DNA from: Halarcobacter sp.
GTDB lineage: Bacteria; Campylobacterota; Campylobacteria; Campylobacterales; Arcobacteraceae
Direction of reading: 5' to 3'
Assembly: GCA_030145305.1 (NCBI GenBank)
Contig: JAQYVX010000011.1
Span: 1 to 64,000 of the forward strand
Length of the DNA: 64,000 bases
The notes under the pieces were generated by a model. The model worked only from the letters and a program-made list of their open reading frames with translations. It was not told the origin of the DNA and did no database searches. Position 1 is the stretch's first letter, and every line of letters starts with the position of its first letter. A program made the position numbers and the translations under genes. Positions 10,001 through 18,438 of this stretch are shown here, in pieces.

Positions 10001-10614
10001 TTTGCAATTCTTAATATCTGGTCATCAACAAAATGCTGGTCACCAATTCCATGTCTCATAATTTCTAGATAAAAATCATCTCCAAAAATATCTTTGTATT
10101 CTAAGGCTACATTTTTAGCAGCTTCATAACCTTTTGCTCCATTTTTAACATTTCTTGGATTTTGTAGGTTTAGATGCCAGTTTATTTCACCTTGCAAACA
10201 AGCTGCACTACAAACTAAACCTTCAGAGTTTTCTCTTAGTAAGTTTTTATTAATCCTTGGATAGTAATAAAAACCATGGATATAAGCTTGTGAACTTAAA
10301 AACATTAAGTTTTTATATCCTACTTGATTTTTTGCATAAAGACATAAATGGAATCTTTGTCTTGTAGTTTTATCATCAAGTTCTTCATTATTGTGAATAT
10401 AAGCTTCCATTCCAATAATTGGCTTAATTCCTTCTGCTCTCATAGCATTGTAAAAGTCTATTGCACCGAACATATTTCCATGGTCAGTCATTGCAACAGA
10501 GGTCATACCCATCTCTTTTACTTTTTTTGCTAAGGGTTTGATTTTATTAGCACCATCAAGAAGTGAGTATTCTGTATGTAAATGTAAATGTGTAAATTTT
10601 GGAGTTTCTGACAT
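7048..10614 (-). CDS. dnaE: DNA polymerase III alpha subunit
   Basis: 1188 residues. Replicative polymerase of the C family. The N-terminal PHP domain has HLHLHTEYSLLDGA and MTDHGNMFGAIDFY. The polymerase active site includes PDIDMDF with aspartates at about 429-433, preceded by GPGRGSAAGSLVAFSLEI. A helix-hairpin-helix region and an OB-fold (from about 1000) are followed by a divergent tail. It is full length, with no frame disruption. Encoded first in an operon with surE and a small ORF. The PHP metal ligands look complete, so intrinsic proofreading or phosphatase activity is possible but not shown. Confidence 0.97.
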   Translation of the reverse strand: MSETPKFTHLHLHTEYSLLDGANKIKPLAKKVKEMGMTSVAMTDHGNMFGAIDFYNAMRAEGIKPIIGMEAYIHNNEELDDKTTRQRFHLCLYAKNQVGYKNLMFLSSQAYIHGFYYYPRINKNLLRENSEGLVCSAACLQGEINWHLNLQNPRNVKNGAKGYEAAKNVALEYKDIFGDDFYLEIMRHGIGDQHFVDDQILRIAKETGIKVVATNDTHYLNQKDADAHEAFMCIAMNKLYDDPNRLRHSVHEFYLKSPEQIAKLYADIPEAIEATQEISDKCNLEIKLGDPTPPNFKFTRQKSEPDNLQLPEPELEYSLENDKVLFIHECWKGLEKRLQIVDSSKHQEYKERLQVEIDIINNMKFPGYMLIVWDFVIVAKQMKIPVGPGRGSAAGSLVAFSLEITDIDPMPYGLLFERFLNPERISMPDIDMDFCQARRGEIIDYVVEQYGRANVAQIITFGKLLAKGVIRDVARVLDMPYSRADAMAKLIPDELGIDLTKSYEKEPKIKELCDSDPQAARVWEYALALEGLNRNAGTHAAGVVISNEPLWNKTPLFKPSGLDTLATQYNGKYVEDVDLIKFDFLGLKTLTVIEEGLKLIEKRHGKRIDFLTADVNDKGVYDLIQTGNTIGLFQIESDGMQDLCKRLKPDNFEDIIAVLALYRPGPMESGMLDDFIDRKHGRAKIDYFYDEFDAPLRPILEPTYGVIVYQEQVMQIVQTIGGFSLGEADLVRRAMGKKIVAEMDRLKGEFADGGVKKGYVRSHCEELFDLIVKFAGYGFNKSHSAAYALVTFYTSYLKKYYPSEFMSALLTLEKDNTDKVVKYVDEVKRLGLDLFSPDINKSDLVFAPTVIDEKEVVMFGMGAIKGAGDVAIKSILQARKEDGNFKDLSDFISRIDGSKVNKRVIESLTKAGAFDNFGYSRKSLLEQIERISEAVGDAMKMRKQATGSLFGDSEEMTRSEIELEHMEEFSAKEILEFEKASLGFYVSGHPLDEYREQLEQIKYTLSSEIDELDDGSQALFVGKVETIVQKISKKGNKFAIASIMDLHGNIELMLFENRIKELEEDFGVDLKNPSDSEPIAFKVRISKDENFTRMNILKIESLRDARKEKIKTKQKAVEEPPMTVALPFSNQDTIVYKLFEIIAHNQGKRELKLLIKSKLADIELETGFKVNTNIEKLIGQVEGAYIVA

Positions 10615-10697
10615 GATAATTCTTTATAATTTGATTGGGCGATTATAACTAATTGGTCTTTAAAAAGTAGTTGAAGATAGAAATTAGCTTGTAATCT

Positions 10698-11441
10698 TTA
10701 AGTAAAGTATTTTGAAGCCTCTTTATATCCAAATTCAAAAGTTTCTTCTAAGCCCTTAAACGTGAACATCTCGGTCTCTCTTAGTCTTTCATGTGTAATA
10801 TAAACATCAGAATGTTGTTTTGAATAAATTGCATTTTTTAAACGGGTTTCAAAGAGTTTTTTCTTTAAAATTTTAATAGGATTAAAAGTTCTTTTTCTAT
10901 GTTTTTTAGAACTTGGCATTAAATCAATAGAGTAAATATCATAGGATTTATTTTCAAGTGGTTTTATTGGAATATTATCAAATAATCCTCCATCAATAAA
11001 ATTGTATTTTTCATAAGAAATGGGTCTAAAAATTGGAATTAGGGCAGCAGAACTTAAGCATAATTTATGAGTATCACCTTTATCAAAATAAAAAACTTTT
11101 TTTGAATTTAAATCATAAGCATTTATAAAAACTTTTTTTGGAATATCTTCTAATTTTTTAATAGGAAGGAGTTTATCAAAAATCGGGTGTTTCTCATCAA
11201 TTTTTAGTAAACCTTTTTTTAAATAATTAAATTTTAGAGCCTCTTTTATTTCATCACTTCTAAAAATTGTTAATATCTCTCTAGCTTTAACTCCACTTGC
11301 GTGAGAACAAGCAATTATTGCACCAATTGAAGAGCCTGAATAAGCAGAAATTTCTATATTATTATCTTCTAAATATGCCAAAATACCTAAGTGAAAGGCA
11401 CCTCTCGCTGCTCCTCCACTTAATACTAATGCTAGATTCAT
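10698..11441 (-). CDS. Patatin-like phospholipase family protein
   Basis: 247 residues, a bacterial patatin-like serine hydrolase. The oxyanion loop is LSGGAARGAFHLG (8-20). The nucleophile elbow GSSIG places Ser38 as catalytic Ser. The dyad Asp is Asp150 in FIDGGLFDN. There is no signal peptide, so it is probably a cytosolic or membrane-associated esterase/phospholipase acting on membrane lipids. It is monocistronic, between dnaE and a DJ-1 gene on the same strand, with small gaps of about 55-85 bp. Substrate unknown. Confidence 0.9.
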   Translation of the reverse strand: MNLALVLSGGAARGAFHLGILAYLEDNNIEISAYSGSSIGAIIACSHASGVKAREILTIFRSDEIKEALKFNYLKKGLLKIDEKHPIFDKLLPIKKLEDIPKKVFINAYDLNSKKVFYFDKGDTHKLCLSSAALIPIFRPISYEKYNFIDGGLFDNIPIKPLENKSYDIYSIDLMPSSKKHRKRTFNPIKILKKKLFETRLKNAIYSKQHSDVYITHERLRETEMFTFKGLEETFEFGYKEASKYFT

Positions 11442-11496
11442 TTAGCTTTTCTTTTTGTCATTCAAATTCTTCGTAAAATTTTTAATTATCTAAAAA

Positions 11497-12048
11497 TTAA
11501 AAATGTTTTACTAATAATCCATTTTTTACATTTAAAAAAGTCTTTTCATTTGTTAAAATTTTCACAAGTTCTAGAGAAAATTGCATTGCTGTTGCTGGGC
11601 CTTGTGAAGTTATAACTTTTTTATCAATTACGACTTCATTTTGACTATCATAAGTAGCTGAATCTATTTTTTTCTCAAAACTAGGATAACAAGTATAAGT
11701 GCTATTTAAAACTTTTGCTTCATGAAGTGCATATGGTGCTGCACAAATTGCAGCAATATATTTATTCTCTTTTTTCATTTTTTGTAAAGCTGCTTTAACT
11801 TCTTCACTTTCAGCTAAGTTTTGCGTATTTAAAGCCCCACCTGGAAGTACAATCATATCAAAAAGTGAAATATCTAGCTCTTCTAATTTTTGATTTGCTT
11901 GAACAACTATACCATTTGCTCCAACTGTAAGTAGATCATTTATTGTTGCAATTACAACTTCAATATTTGCTCTTCTTAAAATATCTATAATTGAAATTGC
12001 TTCAATTTCTTCAAATCCTGTTGAAATAATAATTAACACTTTTGACAT
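11497..12048 (-). CDS. DJ-1/PfpI family protein (YajL-like)
   Basis: 183 residues in the ThiJ/DJ-1 fold. The conserved Glu14 in GFEEIE and Cys102 in AAICAAP are 88 residues apart, the same as Glu18 and Cys106 in human DJ-1. PGGALNTQNL and ITSQGPATAMQFSLELV complete the family pattern. DJ-1/YajL proteins are linked to thiol protection and glyoxal detoxification. Physiological function here is unproven. It is divergent from the FlgO-like lipoprotein genes, with the shared 159-bp gap likely holding both promoters. Confidence 0.9.
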   Translation of the reverse strand: MSKVLIIISTGFEEIEAISIIDILRRANIEVVIATINDLLTVGANGIVVQANQKLEELDISLFDMIVLPGGALNTQNLAESEEVKAALQKMKKENKYIAAICAAPYALHEAKVLNSTYTCYPSFEKKIDSATYDSQNEVVIDKKVITSQGPATAMQFSLELVKILTNEKTFLNVKNGLLVKHF

Positions 12049-12207
12049 TTTTTTTCTCCGGGGTAAATAAAATATTAATACTATTTTAGCATATTTATCA
12101 TAGAATATTGAAAGTTAGGGATCTTCTTATGCCTTGAATTATAGTCTTTTCAAGAATTTGTAAGTTGTTTTTATATAGAATCTACGTAATTATTAAAAGG
12201 GGATTTT

Positions 12208-12870
12208 ATGCTTAAAACTTTCGCCAAGGCTTGTCTTACTATATCAGCCATAACTTTACTTGCTGGATGTACTTCTTCCTCTGTATTTGCTCCATCTTAT
12301 ACGGATAAAGCAGTTGTACAAGAGAATCAAAAGGTACAAGTTACAAAACAACATATTGCAATTGCACAAGATAGGCAAGATAATGTTACTACCCAAGGAA
12401 CACTTGAAGCTACAATCAATTCCTTAGCAACTCAAATGATGAGAAATAAAAAAATGATTTCAACAAAACCTGTTTTAATCACATCTTTTGTAAGACTTGA
12501 CAATTTTAAAAAGACTACAGAATTTGGAAGAATTGTAAGTGAAAGTTTAATAAACGAAATGTCAAATAGAGGCTTTAACATTATTGAATATCGAGGGCAA
12601 ATGGCTGTTTCAGTAAATGAAAGAGGTGAGTATTTTATTACAAGAAATCCTTATAAACTAAAAGATGAGGTTCCAAATACTTATGTAGTTGTAGGAACAT
12701 ATTCAAGACAATTTGGACAAGTTATGTTAAATGCTAGAGTTATGGATAATGTAACTGGAAAAATCATTACAAGTGCAAGAGCGACGTATAAACATAATAG
12801 AAGAAATGATTGTCTTATTTTCAAAGATTGTAAGCCTGCACGAACTATTAAAATAATAAAAGAAAAATAG
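12208..12870 (+). CDS. FlgO-family outer-membrane lipoprotein
   Basis: 220 residues. The lipoprotein signal ends in LLAGC (Cys21). The body matches the FlgO domain: NSLATQMMRN, then PVLITSFVRLDNFKKTTEFGRIVSESL, SNRGFNIIEYR, and TYVVVGTYSRQ...LNARVMD..TGKII. In Vibrio, FlgO helps anchor the flagellar outer-membrane ring; a flagellar role here is inference, as no flagellar genes are adjacent. The basic C-terminus with two Cys (NDCLIFKDC) could form a disulfide. GGGG-rich RBS (AAAAGGGG) precedes the ATG. It is followed by a paralogous gene after 5 bp. Confidence 0.8.
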   Translation: MLKTFAKACLTISAITLLAGCTSSSVFAPSYTDKAVVQENQKVQVTKQHIAIAQDRQDNVTTQGTLEATINSLATQMMRNKKMISTKPVLITSFVRLDNFKKTTEFGRIVSESLINEMSNRGFNIIEYRGQMAVSVNERGEYFITRNPYKLKDEVPNTYVVVGTYSRQFGQVMLNARVMDNVTGKIITSARATYKHNRRNDCLIFKDCKPARTIKIIKEK

Positions 12871-12875
12871 TATAA

Positions 12876-13490
12876 ATGAATAAAAATTCTATAAAAATAT
12901 TGAAGTTAGTTTTAACCTCAATATTTTTTATTACATTCTTATCTTCATGTAGTGATATTACAAAAAATATTGCAAGTTCTTCTCCTTCAAACCATAAGAA
13001 TTTTACAGGATCTAATAATTTTCACTCACTTATAAATGATGTAGTTAAGAAACAAGAATCTCGAGTAAAGAAATACTTATTAAATGAAGAGGTTGTTTTA
13101 GTTTCTGATTTTGTAAATCTTGATAAATTAAAAAATCGTTCTAAATTAGGTTTTTTATTATCAGAGCATTTGAAAAATGCTTTATCAAATCGTTCTATTA
13201 TTGTAAGAGAAGTTGAATTAGCTCAAGATTTTCAATATGGGAAAACTGGCTTTAATCTTTTAACTAGACAACAAGAAGATATAAAGAAAAAATACGTTGA
13301 TACTAAATATGCTTTTGTTGGAACTTATTCAATTACAACTGAAAGCTTGATAGTTTTTATGAAGTTAATTGATATTACAAATGGGAATATTTTAAGTTCA
13401 GCTAGTAGTGAAACTTTGGTTGATAAAGAGATTTTAGAATTAGAAACTGAACCACGAACTCCATACATAAGGACTCCGTTAGTTTTATAA
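12876..13490 (+). CDS. Second FlgO-like lipoprotein (divergent paralogue)
   Basis: 204 residues with a lipoprotein signal ending in FLSSC (Cys25). Residues 85-185 parallel the preceding protein: VLVSDFVNLDKLKNRSKLGFLLSEHLKNAL, SNRSIIVREVE and YAFVGTYSITTESLIVFMKLIDITNGNIL. The tandem arrangement suggests duplication and that the two lipoproteins act in the same envelope structure. Its last six bases overlap the 3' end of the convergent recJ gene. Confidence 0.75.
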   Translation: MNKNSIKILKLVLTSIFFITFLSSCSDITKNIASSSPSNHKNFTGSNNFHSLINDVVKKQESRVKKYLLNEEVVLVSDFVNLDKLKNRSKLGFLLSEHLKNALSNRSIIVREVELAQDFQYGKTGFNLLTRQQEDIKKKYVDTKYAFVGTYSITTESLIVFMKLIDITNGNILSSASSETLVDKEILELETEPRTPYIRTPLVL

Positions 13491-15050
13491 AATATCTTGT
13501 ATTAAAAATTGAGGATTTATTTGTCCTCTAAATTCATTTTTATTTATAGATACAACTACATCAATATTATCTGCTAAGATTTTTCTATTGGCGTGAAAAT
13601 TTAGTGCTTCAAAAATAAAGCCATTATTAGAAAGCGTTAGCTTTAGATGATTTTGATCTTTTCCAAAAAGTTGTGATTTTAAAACTTTAGAGTTTGAGAT
13701 TTTAAATATTGGTCTATGATTTTCTAAACCATAAGGCTCAAAGTTTTCTATAATATCTAAAAATTCAAGATCTACACAAGAAGCATCAAGTTCACCTAAA
13801 ACATCATGTTCAATATGTAATTCTTCAGGTTCTACATTTAAAATTGAATTAATCTTTTCTTTAAATTTTTCTAAATTTTCTGCTTTTAAAGAGAGTCCTG
13901 CTGCATTTTTGTGTCCACCAAAACCAATTAATAAATCAGCTGTTTCCGAAATAATAGTATGCAGATTGATATTTGCATTTGCTCTTGCACTTCCTTTTGC
14001 TATACCATCTTTAATTGAGAAAATAAAAGCTGGCTTTTTTTGAGAATGTGAAAGCTTTGAAGCTACTATTCCAATAACTCCTTCATGCCAATCCTCTCCC
14101 CAAACTATTACTGCATTATCATTTTTATCTGTAGCTTTACTGGCTTTTTGTGATATTTCTTCTTGAAGTGTTTTTCTATAACAATTTAGTTCTTCTAACA
14201 TTTGCAAAGCATCATTTGCTTCATATTCATTTTGTGATAATAAAAAAGATAAGGCAATTGACGCATCATCCATTCTTCCTGCACTATTTATTTTTGGAGC
14301 AATTATAAAACCAACATCATCAGATACAAATAAATCTTTATTCATCATTTCATTTATTTTAATAAAAGCTGGTCGTTGTGAAGTTTTAATCTTCTTTAAA
14401 CCATGTCTTACCATTGTATAATTAAGGCTTGTCATTGGCATAATATCCGCAATAATAGCCACACATAAAAGGTCAAAAAACTCTTGTAAGTCTACGTCTG
14501 CATTTAATTCTTTTTTAATTGAGGCACATAAATACCAAGCAACTTGTGCTCCGCAAATATCTTTAAAAGGAAAAGTACAATCTTCTTGTTTTGGATTAAC
14601 AATAGCATAGGCATTGGGAATTATTTCACCAACTGTATGGTGATCAGTTATTATTAAATCTATATTTTTTTCTTTTAGTTTTAAAGCAGCTAGAACAGCT
14701 GAGATACCGTTATCAACAGTAATTACCAAACCTTCATCTATCATATCAACAATCTTAGGTGATAAGCCATAACCATGCTCAAAACGATTTGGAATAATGT
14801 AATTGACATCGACATTTATTTTTCTGAAAAAATCAACAACAATAGTTGTAGAAACAACGCCATCTACATCATAATCACCTACAATCGTAATTTGTTCATT
14901 GGTAGAAATGGCTTTGATTATTCTTTTTGTGGCTTTTTTTATATCTTTGAAGCTATCAGGTTTTGGTATGCTTGCAAGACGTGAATAAGTTTTATTTTCA
15001 TGTCTTGCTTCTAGTAGATTATAGAGTTCTTTTTTTGTTATAACTTGCAT
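13485..15050 (-). CDS. recJ: Single-stranded-DNA-specific exonuclease RecJ
   Basis: 521 residues. 5'-3' ssDNA exonuclease for recombination and mismatch or base-excision repair. DHH-family motifs are intact: VGDYDVDGVVST (motif I), VDNGIS, ITDHHTVGE (DHH, motif III) and the DHHA1 motif region GGHKNAAGLS, followed by the OB-fold segment. It is slightly shorter than E. coli RecJ, as usual in this phylum. The start codon overlaps the pyrG stop (TAATG), so the pair is coupled. Confidence 0.95.
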   Translation of the reverse strand: MQVITKKELYNLLEARHENKTYSRLASIPKPDSFKDIKKATKRIIKAISTNEQITIVGDYDVDGVVSTTIVVDFFRKINVDVNYIIPNRFEHGYGLSPKIVDMIDEGLVITVDNGISAVLAALKLKEKNIDLIITDHHTVGEIIPNAYAIVNPKQEDCTFPFKDICGAQVAWYLCASIKKELNADVDLQEFFDLLCVAIIADIMPMTSLNYTMVRHGLKKIKTSQRPAFIKINEMMNKDLFVSDDVGFIIAPKINSAGRMDDASIALSFLLSQNEYEANDALQMLEELNCYRKTLQEEISQKASKATDKNDNAVIVWGEDWHEGVIGIVASKLSHSQKKPAFIFSIKDGIAKGSARANANINLHTIISETADLLIGFGGHKNAAGLSLKAENLEKFKEKINSILNVEPEELHIEHDVLGELDASCVDLEFLDIIENFEPYGLENHRPIFKISNSKVLKSQLFGKDQNHLKLTLSNNGFIFEALNFHANRKILADNIDVVVSINKNEFRGQINPQFLIQDIL

Positions 15051-16666
15051 TACTTATTAGCATTTGCTTGTTTTACAAACTCTAAAATAATTGGATTTGG
15101 TGTTTCAAGGTGTGAAGTAAATTCAGGGTGGAATTGAACTCCAACAAACCATGGATGATCTTTGATTTCAACTGCTTCAATAAGACCATTTGATTGCCCT
15201 GTAATTGTCATTCCAGCTTCTTCTAATCTTTCTTTATAAGCAGGATTTGCTTCATATCTATGTCTATGTCTTTCATAATAGATTTTTTCATTTCCATATG
15301 CTTTTTGAAGATTTGAATCTTTTAATGGCTCAAATGGATATTCTCCAAGTCTCATAGTTCCACCCATTGGTGATTTATGAGTTCTAAGTTGCTTATGTCC
15401 ACTTTGGTCAATAAATTCATCAATTAAGTAAATTACAGGATCCGGAGTATCTTTATCAAACTCAATTGAGTTAGCTTCTTCTAAACCAAGTACATTTCTA
15501 GCATATTCAATAATAGCTAATTGCATTCCTAAACAAATACCTAAATATGGAACTTTATTTTCTCTTGCATATTTAATTGCTTCAAGTTTCCCTCTAGCAC
15601 CTCTATGTCCAAATCCACCTGCAACTAAAATAGCATCAGAATTTCCAATAATATCATATGCTCCAACATCTTGGATTCTTTCACTATCACACCAGTGAAT
15701 ATTAACTTTTGTATTTAAATGTGCACCACAATGAATTAAGGCTTCAATTAATGATTTATATGATTCTTTTAAATCTAAGTATTTACCAACAAAGGCAATT
15801 GTAACTTCCTTTTGAGGTACTAAAATATTTTTAACTAAAGTATCCCATCTTTCCATGTTAGGTTTGATTTTTATATTAAAATGATTTGATAATGGAGTTA
15901 AAATACCTTCTTTTATAAAATGTAAAGGTACTTGATAAATTGATTGTGCATCACCTGCTTCAATTATTGCAGTTCTTTCAACATCACATGAAAGTGCTAA
16001 CTTATCTTTTAAATTTTTAGGTAGTTCTCTTTCTGTTCTACAAACTAACATATGAGGCATAATACCAATTCTTCTTAACTCTTGAACTGAGTGTTGAGTT
16101 GGTTTTGTTTTAAGCTCACCTGCTGCTTTTATATAAGGAATTAAACTTACATGAATGTTCATAGTATTTGTTTTAGGAAGCTCATGTCTTATAGCTCTTA
16201 GTGATTCCATAAATGGAAGTCCTTCTATGTCTCCAACTGTTCCACCAAGTTCAATAATTAAAAAATCATGAGAATCTGCTGCTGCATAAATTCTTTCTTT
16301 AATTTCATCAACAACATGAGGGATTACTTGAATAGTTTTACCTAAGTATCCACCTTCTCTTTCTCTTTTTATAACACTTTGATAAACTTGGCCTGTAGTA
16401 AAAGAGTTTTTAGCTGTTAATGTTTTGTCAATAAATCTTTCGTAGTTCCCTAAGTCAAGATCTGTTTCTGCTCCATCTGCTGTTACGAAAACTTCTCCGT
16501 GCTCCAAAGGACTCATTGTTCCTGGATCTACATTTAAATACGGGTCAATTTTTAGCATAGAAACTTTAAACCCTGATTGTTTTAAGATTGTTGCAATTGA
16601 TGCAGCAGTAATACCCTTACCTAGTGAACTTAATACTCCACCCGTTACAAATATGAATTTAGTCAT
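15050..16666 (-). CDS. pyrG: CTP synthase
   Basis: 538 residues, full length. It makes CTP from UTP, ATP and glutamine. The synthetase domain starts with [18 protein letters not shown] and has the P-loop and Mg-binding [14 protein letters not shown]. The C-terminal class I glutaminase domain has the Cys378 nucleophile in GICLGMQ and the His/Glu pair in GVQFHPEF. It is followed by the coupled recJ gene. Confidence 0.98.
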   Translation of the reverse strand: MTKFIFVTGGVLSSLGKGITAASIATILKQSGFKVSMLKIDPYLNVDPGTMSPLEHGEVFVTADGAETDLDLGNYERFIDKTLTAKNSFTTGQVYQSVIKREREGGYLGKTIQVIPHVVDEIKERIYAAADSHDFLIIELGGTVGDIEGLPFMESLRAIRHELPKTNTMNIHVSLIPYIKAAGELKTKPTQHSVQELRRIGIMPHMLVCRTERELPKNLKDKLALSCDVERTAIIEAGDAQSIYQVPLHFIKEGILTPLSNHFNIKIKPNMERWDTLVKNILVPQKEVTIAFVGKYLDLKESYKSLIEALIHCGAHLNTKVNIHWCDSERIQDVGAYDIIGNSDAILVAGGFGHRGARGKLEAIKYARENKVPYLGICLGMQLAIIEYARNVLGLEEANSIEFDKDTPDPVIYLIDEFIDQSGHKQLRTHKSPMGGTMRLGEYPFEPLKDSNLQKAYGNEKIYYERHRHRYEANPAYKERLEEAGMTITGQSNGLIEAVEIKDHPWFVGVQFHPEFTSHLETPNPIILEFVKQANANK

Positions 16667-16786
16667 TCAAAAACTCCAAAAAATAGTTAAAATTTATAAT
16701 AAAATATTTCGGGATTATAGCTAAGAAGAGGTTAATAAGGAGTTAAATAATTCCGAATTTTGGATATTGGAGGAAATGTTTTGAAG

Positions 16787-16820
16787 AAAAAAGAGAAGAG
16801 GTAAAAATCTTCTCTTTTTT
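16787..16820 (-). terminator. Terminator after ccoG
   Basis: 13-bp perfect stem AAAAAAGAGAAGA (16787-16799) / TCTTCTCTTTTTT (16808-16820) with an 8-base loop, 15 bases beyond the ccoG stop. The T-rich arm appears on both strands, so it may work in both directions. Confidence 0.75.
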
Positions 16821-16834
16821 TGTTTTTAAAAATA

Positions 16835-18220
16835 TTATTTTTTTAGTTTATCTAATCTTGGATAGATAAATACGGCTTTTCTTAAAACTGAAATTCTTTC
16901 AGGTTCATCAACTGCATATGCTCTAATTGTAAGATTAATTGGAGTATCTTTTGTTTTATCTTTTACTAATATTTTGTTTGTTTCTAAAATTACTACTTTT
17001 TTAGCAAGTTTTTTTGGACTTAATTTAAATGGTTTAAATCTTTTTATAACAATATCATTGTGATCAATAATTTCAAGATTATATGTGTGTACTTTAGAAT
17101 CTGTATTTTGGAATAAAAATAAGAAGTTGTTTGTAACAACATTACCATCTTTTACTTTATAAAGTTGAGTTGTTTTATTAACATTTAACAACATATACTC
17201 TTTTTTCCCACCCATTACAAATAAAAGTCCAATAATTAAAATCAAAGCAACTGAATACATAATAGTTGATTTTCTAACAATTTTCGTAGGTTCATTTTTA
17301 TTTATACTTCTTGTACTTGACCATTGTACAAGTGATGGTTTTCCAAGTTTTCCCATAACTGAAGTACAGGCATCTACACACTCTAAACAATTAATACATT
17401 CAAGTTGTAAACCTTTTCTAATATCAATATGAGTAGGACAAACTGTTACACAGGCTTCACAAGCTGTACATTCATCAGTAGCGTTTGGTAAATCTTTTAC
17501 ATTAAAGATAGTTTTTTCTTTTTCTTCATTATAAATTACTCCACCTCTATTATTTGAGTATATAGCTTGATATGTGTCATCATCATATAATACAGATTGA
17601 ACTCGTGAATAAGGACAAATATATACACAAAAATCTTCTTTTAACCAAACTACATCATAAACTAAAAATGCAGCAATTGCAAGAACAAATCCAATTAAAA
17701 AATAGTGTTCAGTTGGGTTTTGAATATATGTAAGAAAATCTTCTGGTGGAACAAAATACCACATAAAATTTGCCGCAGCAAGAATTGATAAGGCTGACCA
17801 AATTAAAATAGCAAATACTTTTTTAGAAGCATTTTCTGCTTTTTTCCAGTTTGGTTCTTTTTGTTTATTTTTTATTCTTCTAAGACCTAATAGTTTACTT
17901 TCAATTAAATCTCTATAAATAACTCTAAAAATTGTCTGCGGACAGGCCCATCCACACCATGCTCTTCCCCCAATTGCAGTTGCTGCAAAAATACCTAAAA
18001 ATAAAAGCATTAATAAAAATGGCATCATATAAAGTTCTTGCATATCAAATGCCGTCCCCATAAGATGCAATTGCTTTTTATCAAATGATAATAAGAAAAT
18101 GTGATTTCCATTTATAGTTATAAATGGTGTTACTAAAGCTACAATTGTTGCAAGAATATATCCATAGTACCTAATTATTCTGTAAGGAGTTTTTTTTACA
18201 GTTTCTGTTGTCTCTTTCAT
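16835..18220 (-). CDS. ccoG: Cytochrome oxidase accessory protein CcoG (RdxA/FixG)
   Basis: 461 residues. Membrane iron-sulfur protein, proposed to reduce copper during assembly of cbb3 cytochrome oxidase. Several hydrophobic segments lie in the first 200 residues, with membrane Cys motifs CGWACP (89-93) and CVYICPYSR (198-202). A 2[4Fe-4S] ferredoxin domain follows: Cys251/254/257/261 and Cys275/278/281/285. One more membrane helix (about 322-340) and a C-terminal Ig-like periplasmic domain come last. The gene stands alone, with ccoNOPQ not in the window. It implies a microaerobic cbb3 oxidase elsewhere in the genome. Confidence 0.95.
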   Translation of the reverse strand: MKETTETVKKTPYRIIRYYGYILATIVALVTPFITINGNHIFLLSFDKKQLHLMGTAFDMQELYMMPFLLMLLFLGIFAATAIGGRAWCGWACPQTIFRVIYRDLIESKLLGLRRIKNKQKEPNWKKAENASKKVFAILIWSALSILAAANFMWYFVPPEDFLTYIQNPTEHYFLIGFVLAIAAFLVYDVVWLKEDFCVYICPYSRVQSVLYDDDTYQAIYSNNRGGVIYNEEKEKTIFNVKDLPNATDECTACEACVTVCPTHIDIRKGLQLECINCLECVDACTSVMGKLGKPSLVQWSSTRSINKNEPTKIVRKSTIMYSVALILIIGLLFVMGGKKEYMLLNVNKTTQLYKVKDGNVVTNNFLFLFQNTDSKVHTYNLEIIDHNDIVIKRFKPFKLSPKKLAKKVVILETNKILVKDKTKDTPINLTIRAYAVDEPERISVLRKAVFIYPRLDKLKK

Positions 18221-18388
18221 AGTATAATCCTAAATTTTTTCACATTATATATAAATGCAACTTATGATAAACATAAACTATAATAAGCTTTACTTATAAA
18301 AGACCTTTAAAATAATATTATCACTAAAATTATAAGTTTATAATCTTTTTTATAAGTTTTCTTGAAGGTATTAATTGAAGGGAAACTT

Positions 18389-18420
18389 ACTCGTACTTAG
18401 CTTTTAGCTTAAGTACGAGT
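18389..18420 (-). terminator. Hairpin downstream of mnmG
   Basis: Inverted repeat ACTCGTACTTA / TAAGTACGAGT (18389-18399 with 18410-18420), extendable by an AGCT/AGCT pairing around a small loop. It lies about 20 bases after the mnmG stop. The T run that would follow is weak, so termination may be partial or Rho-assisted. Confidence 0.5.
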
Positions 18421-18438
18421 AAAGGAATTAAGAAGATT

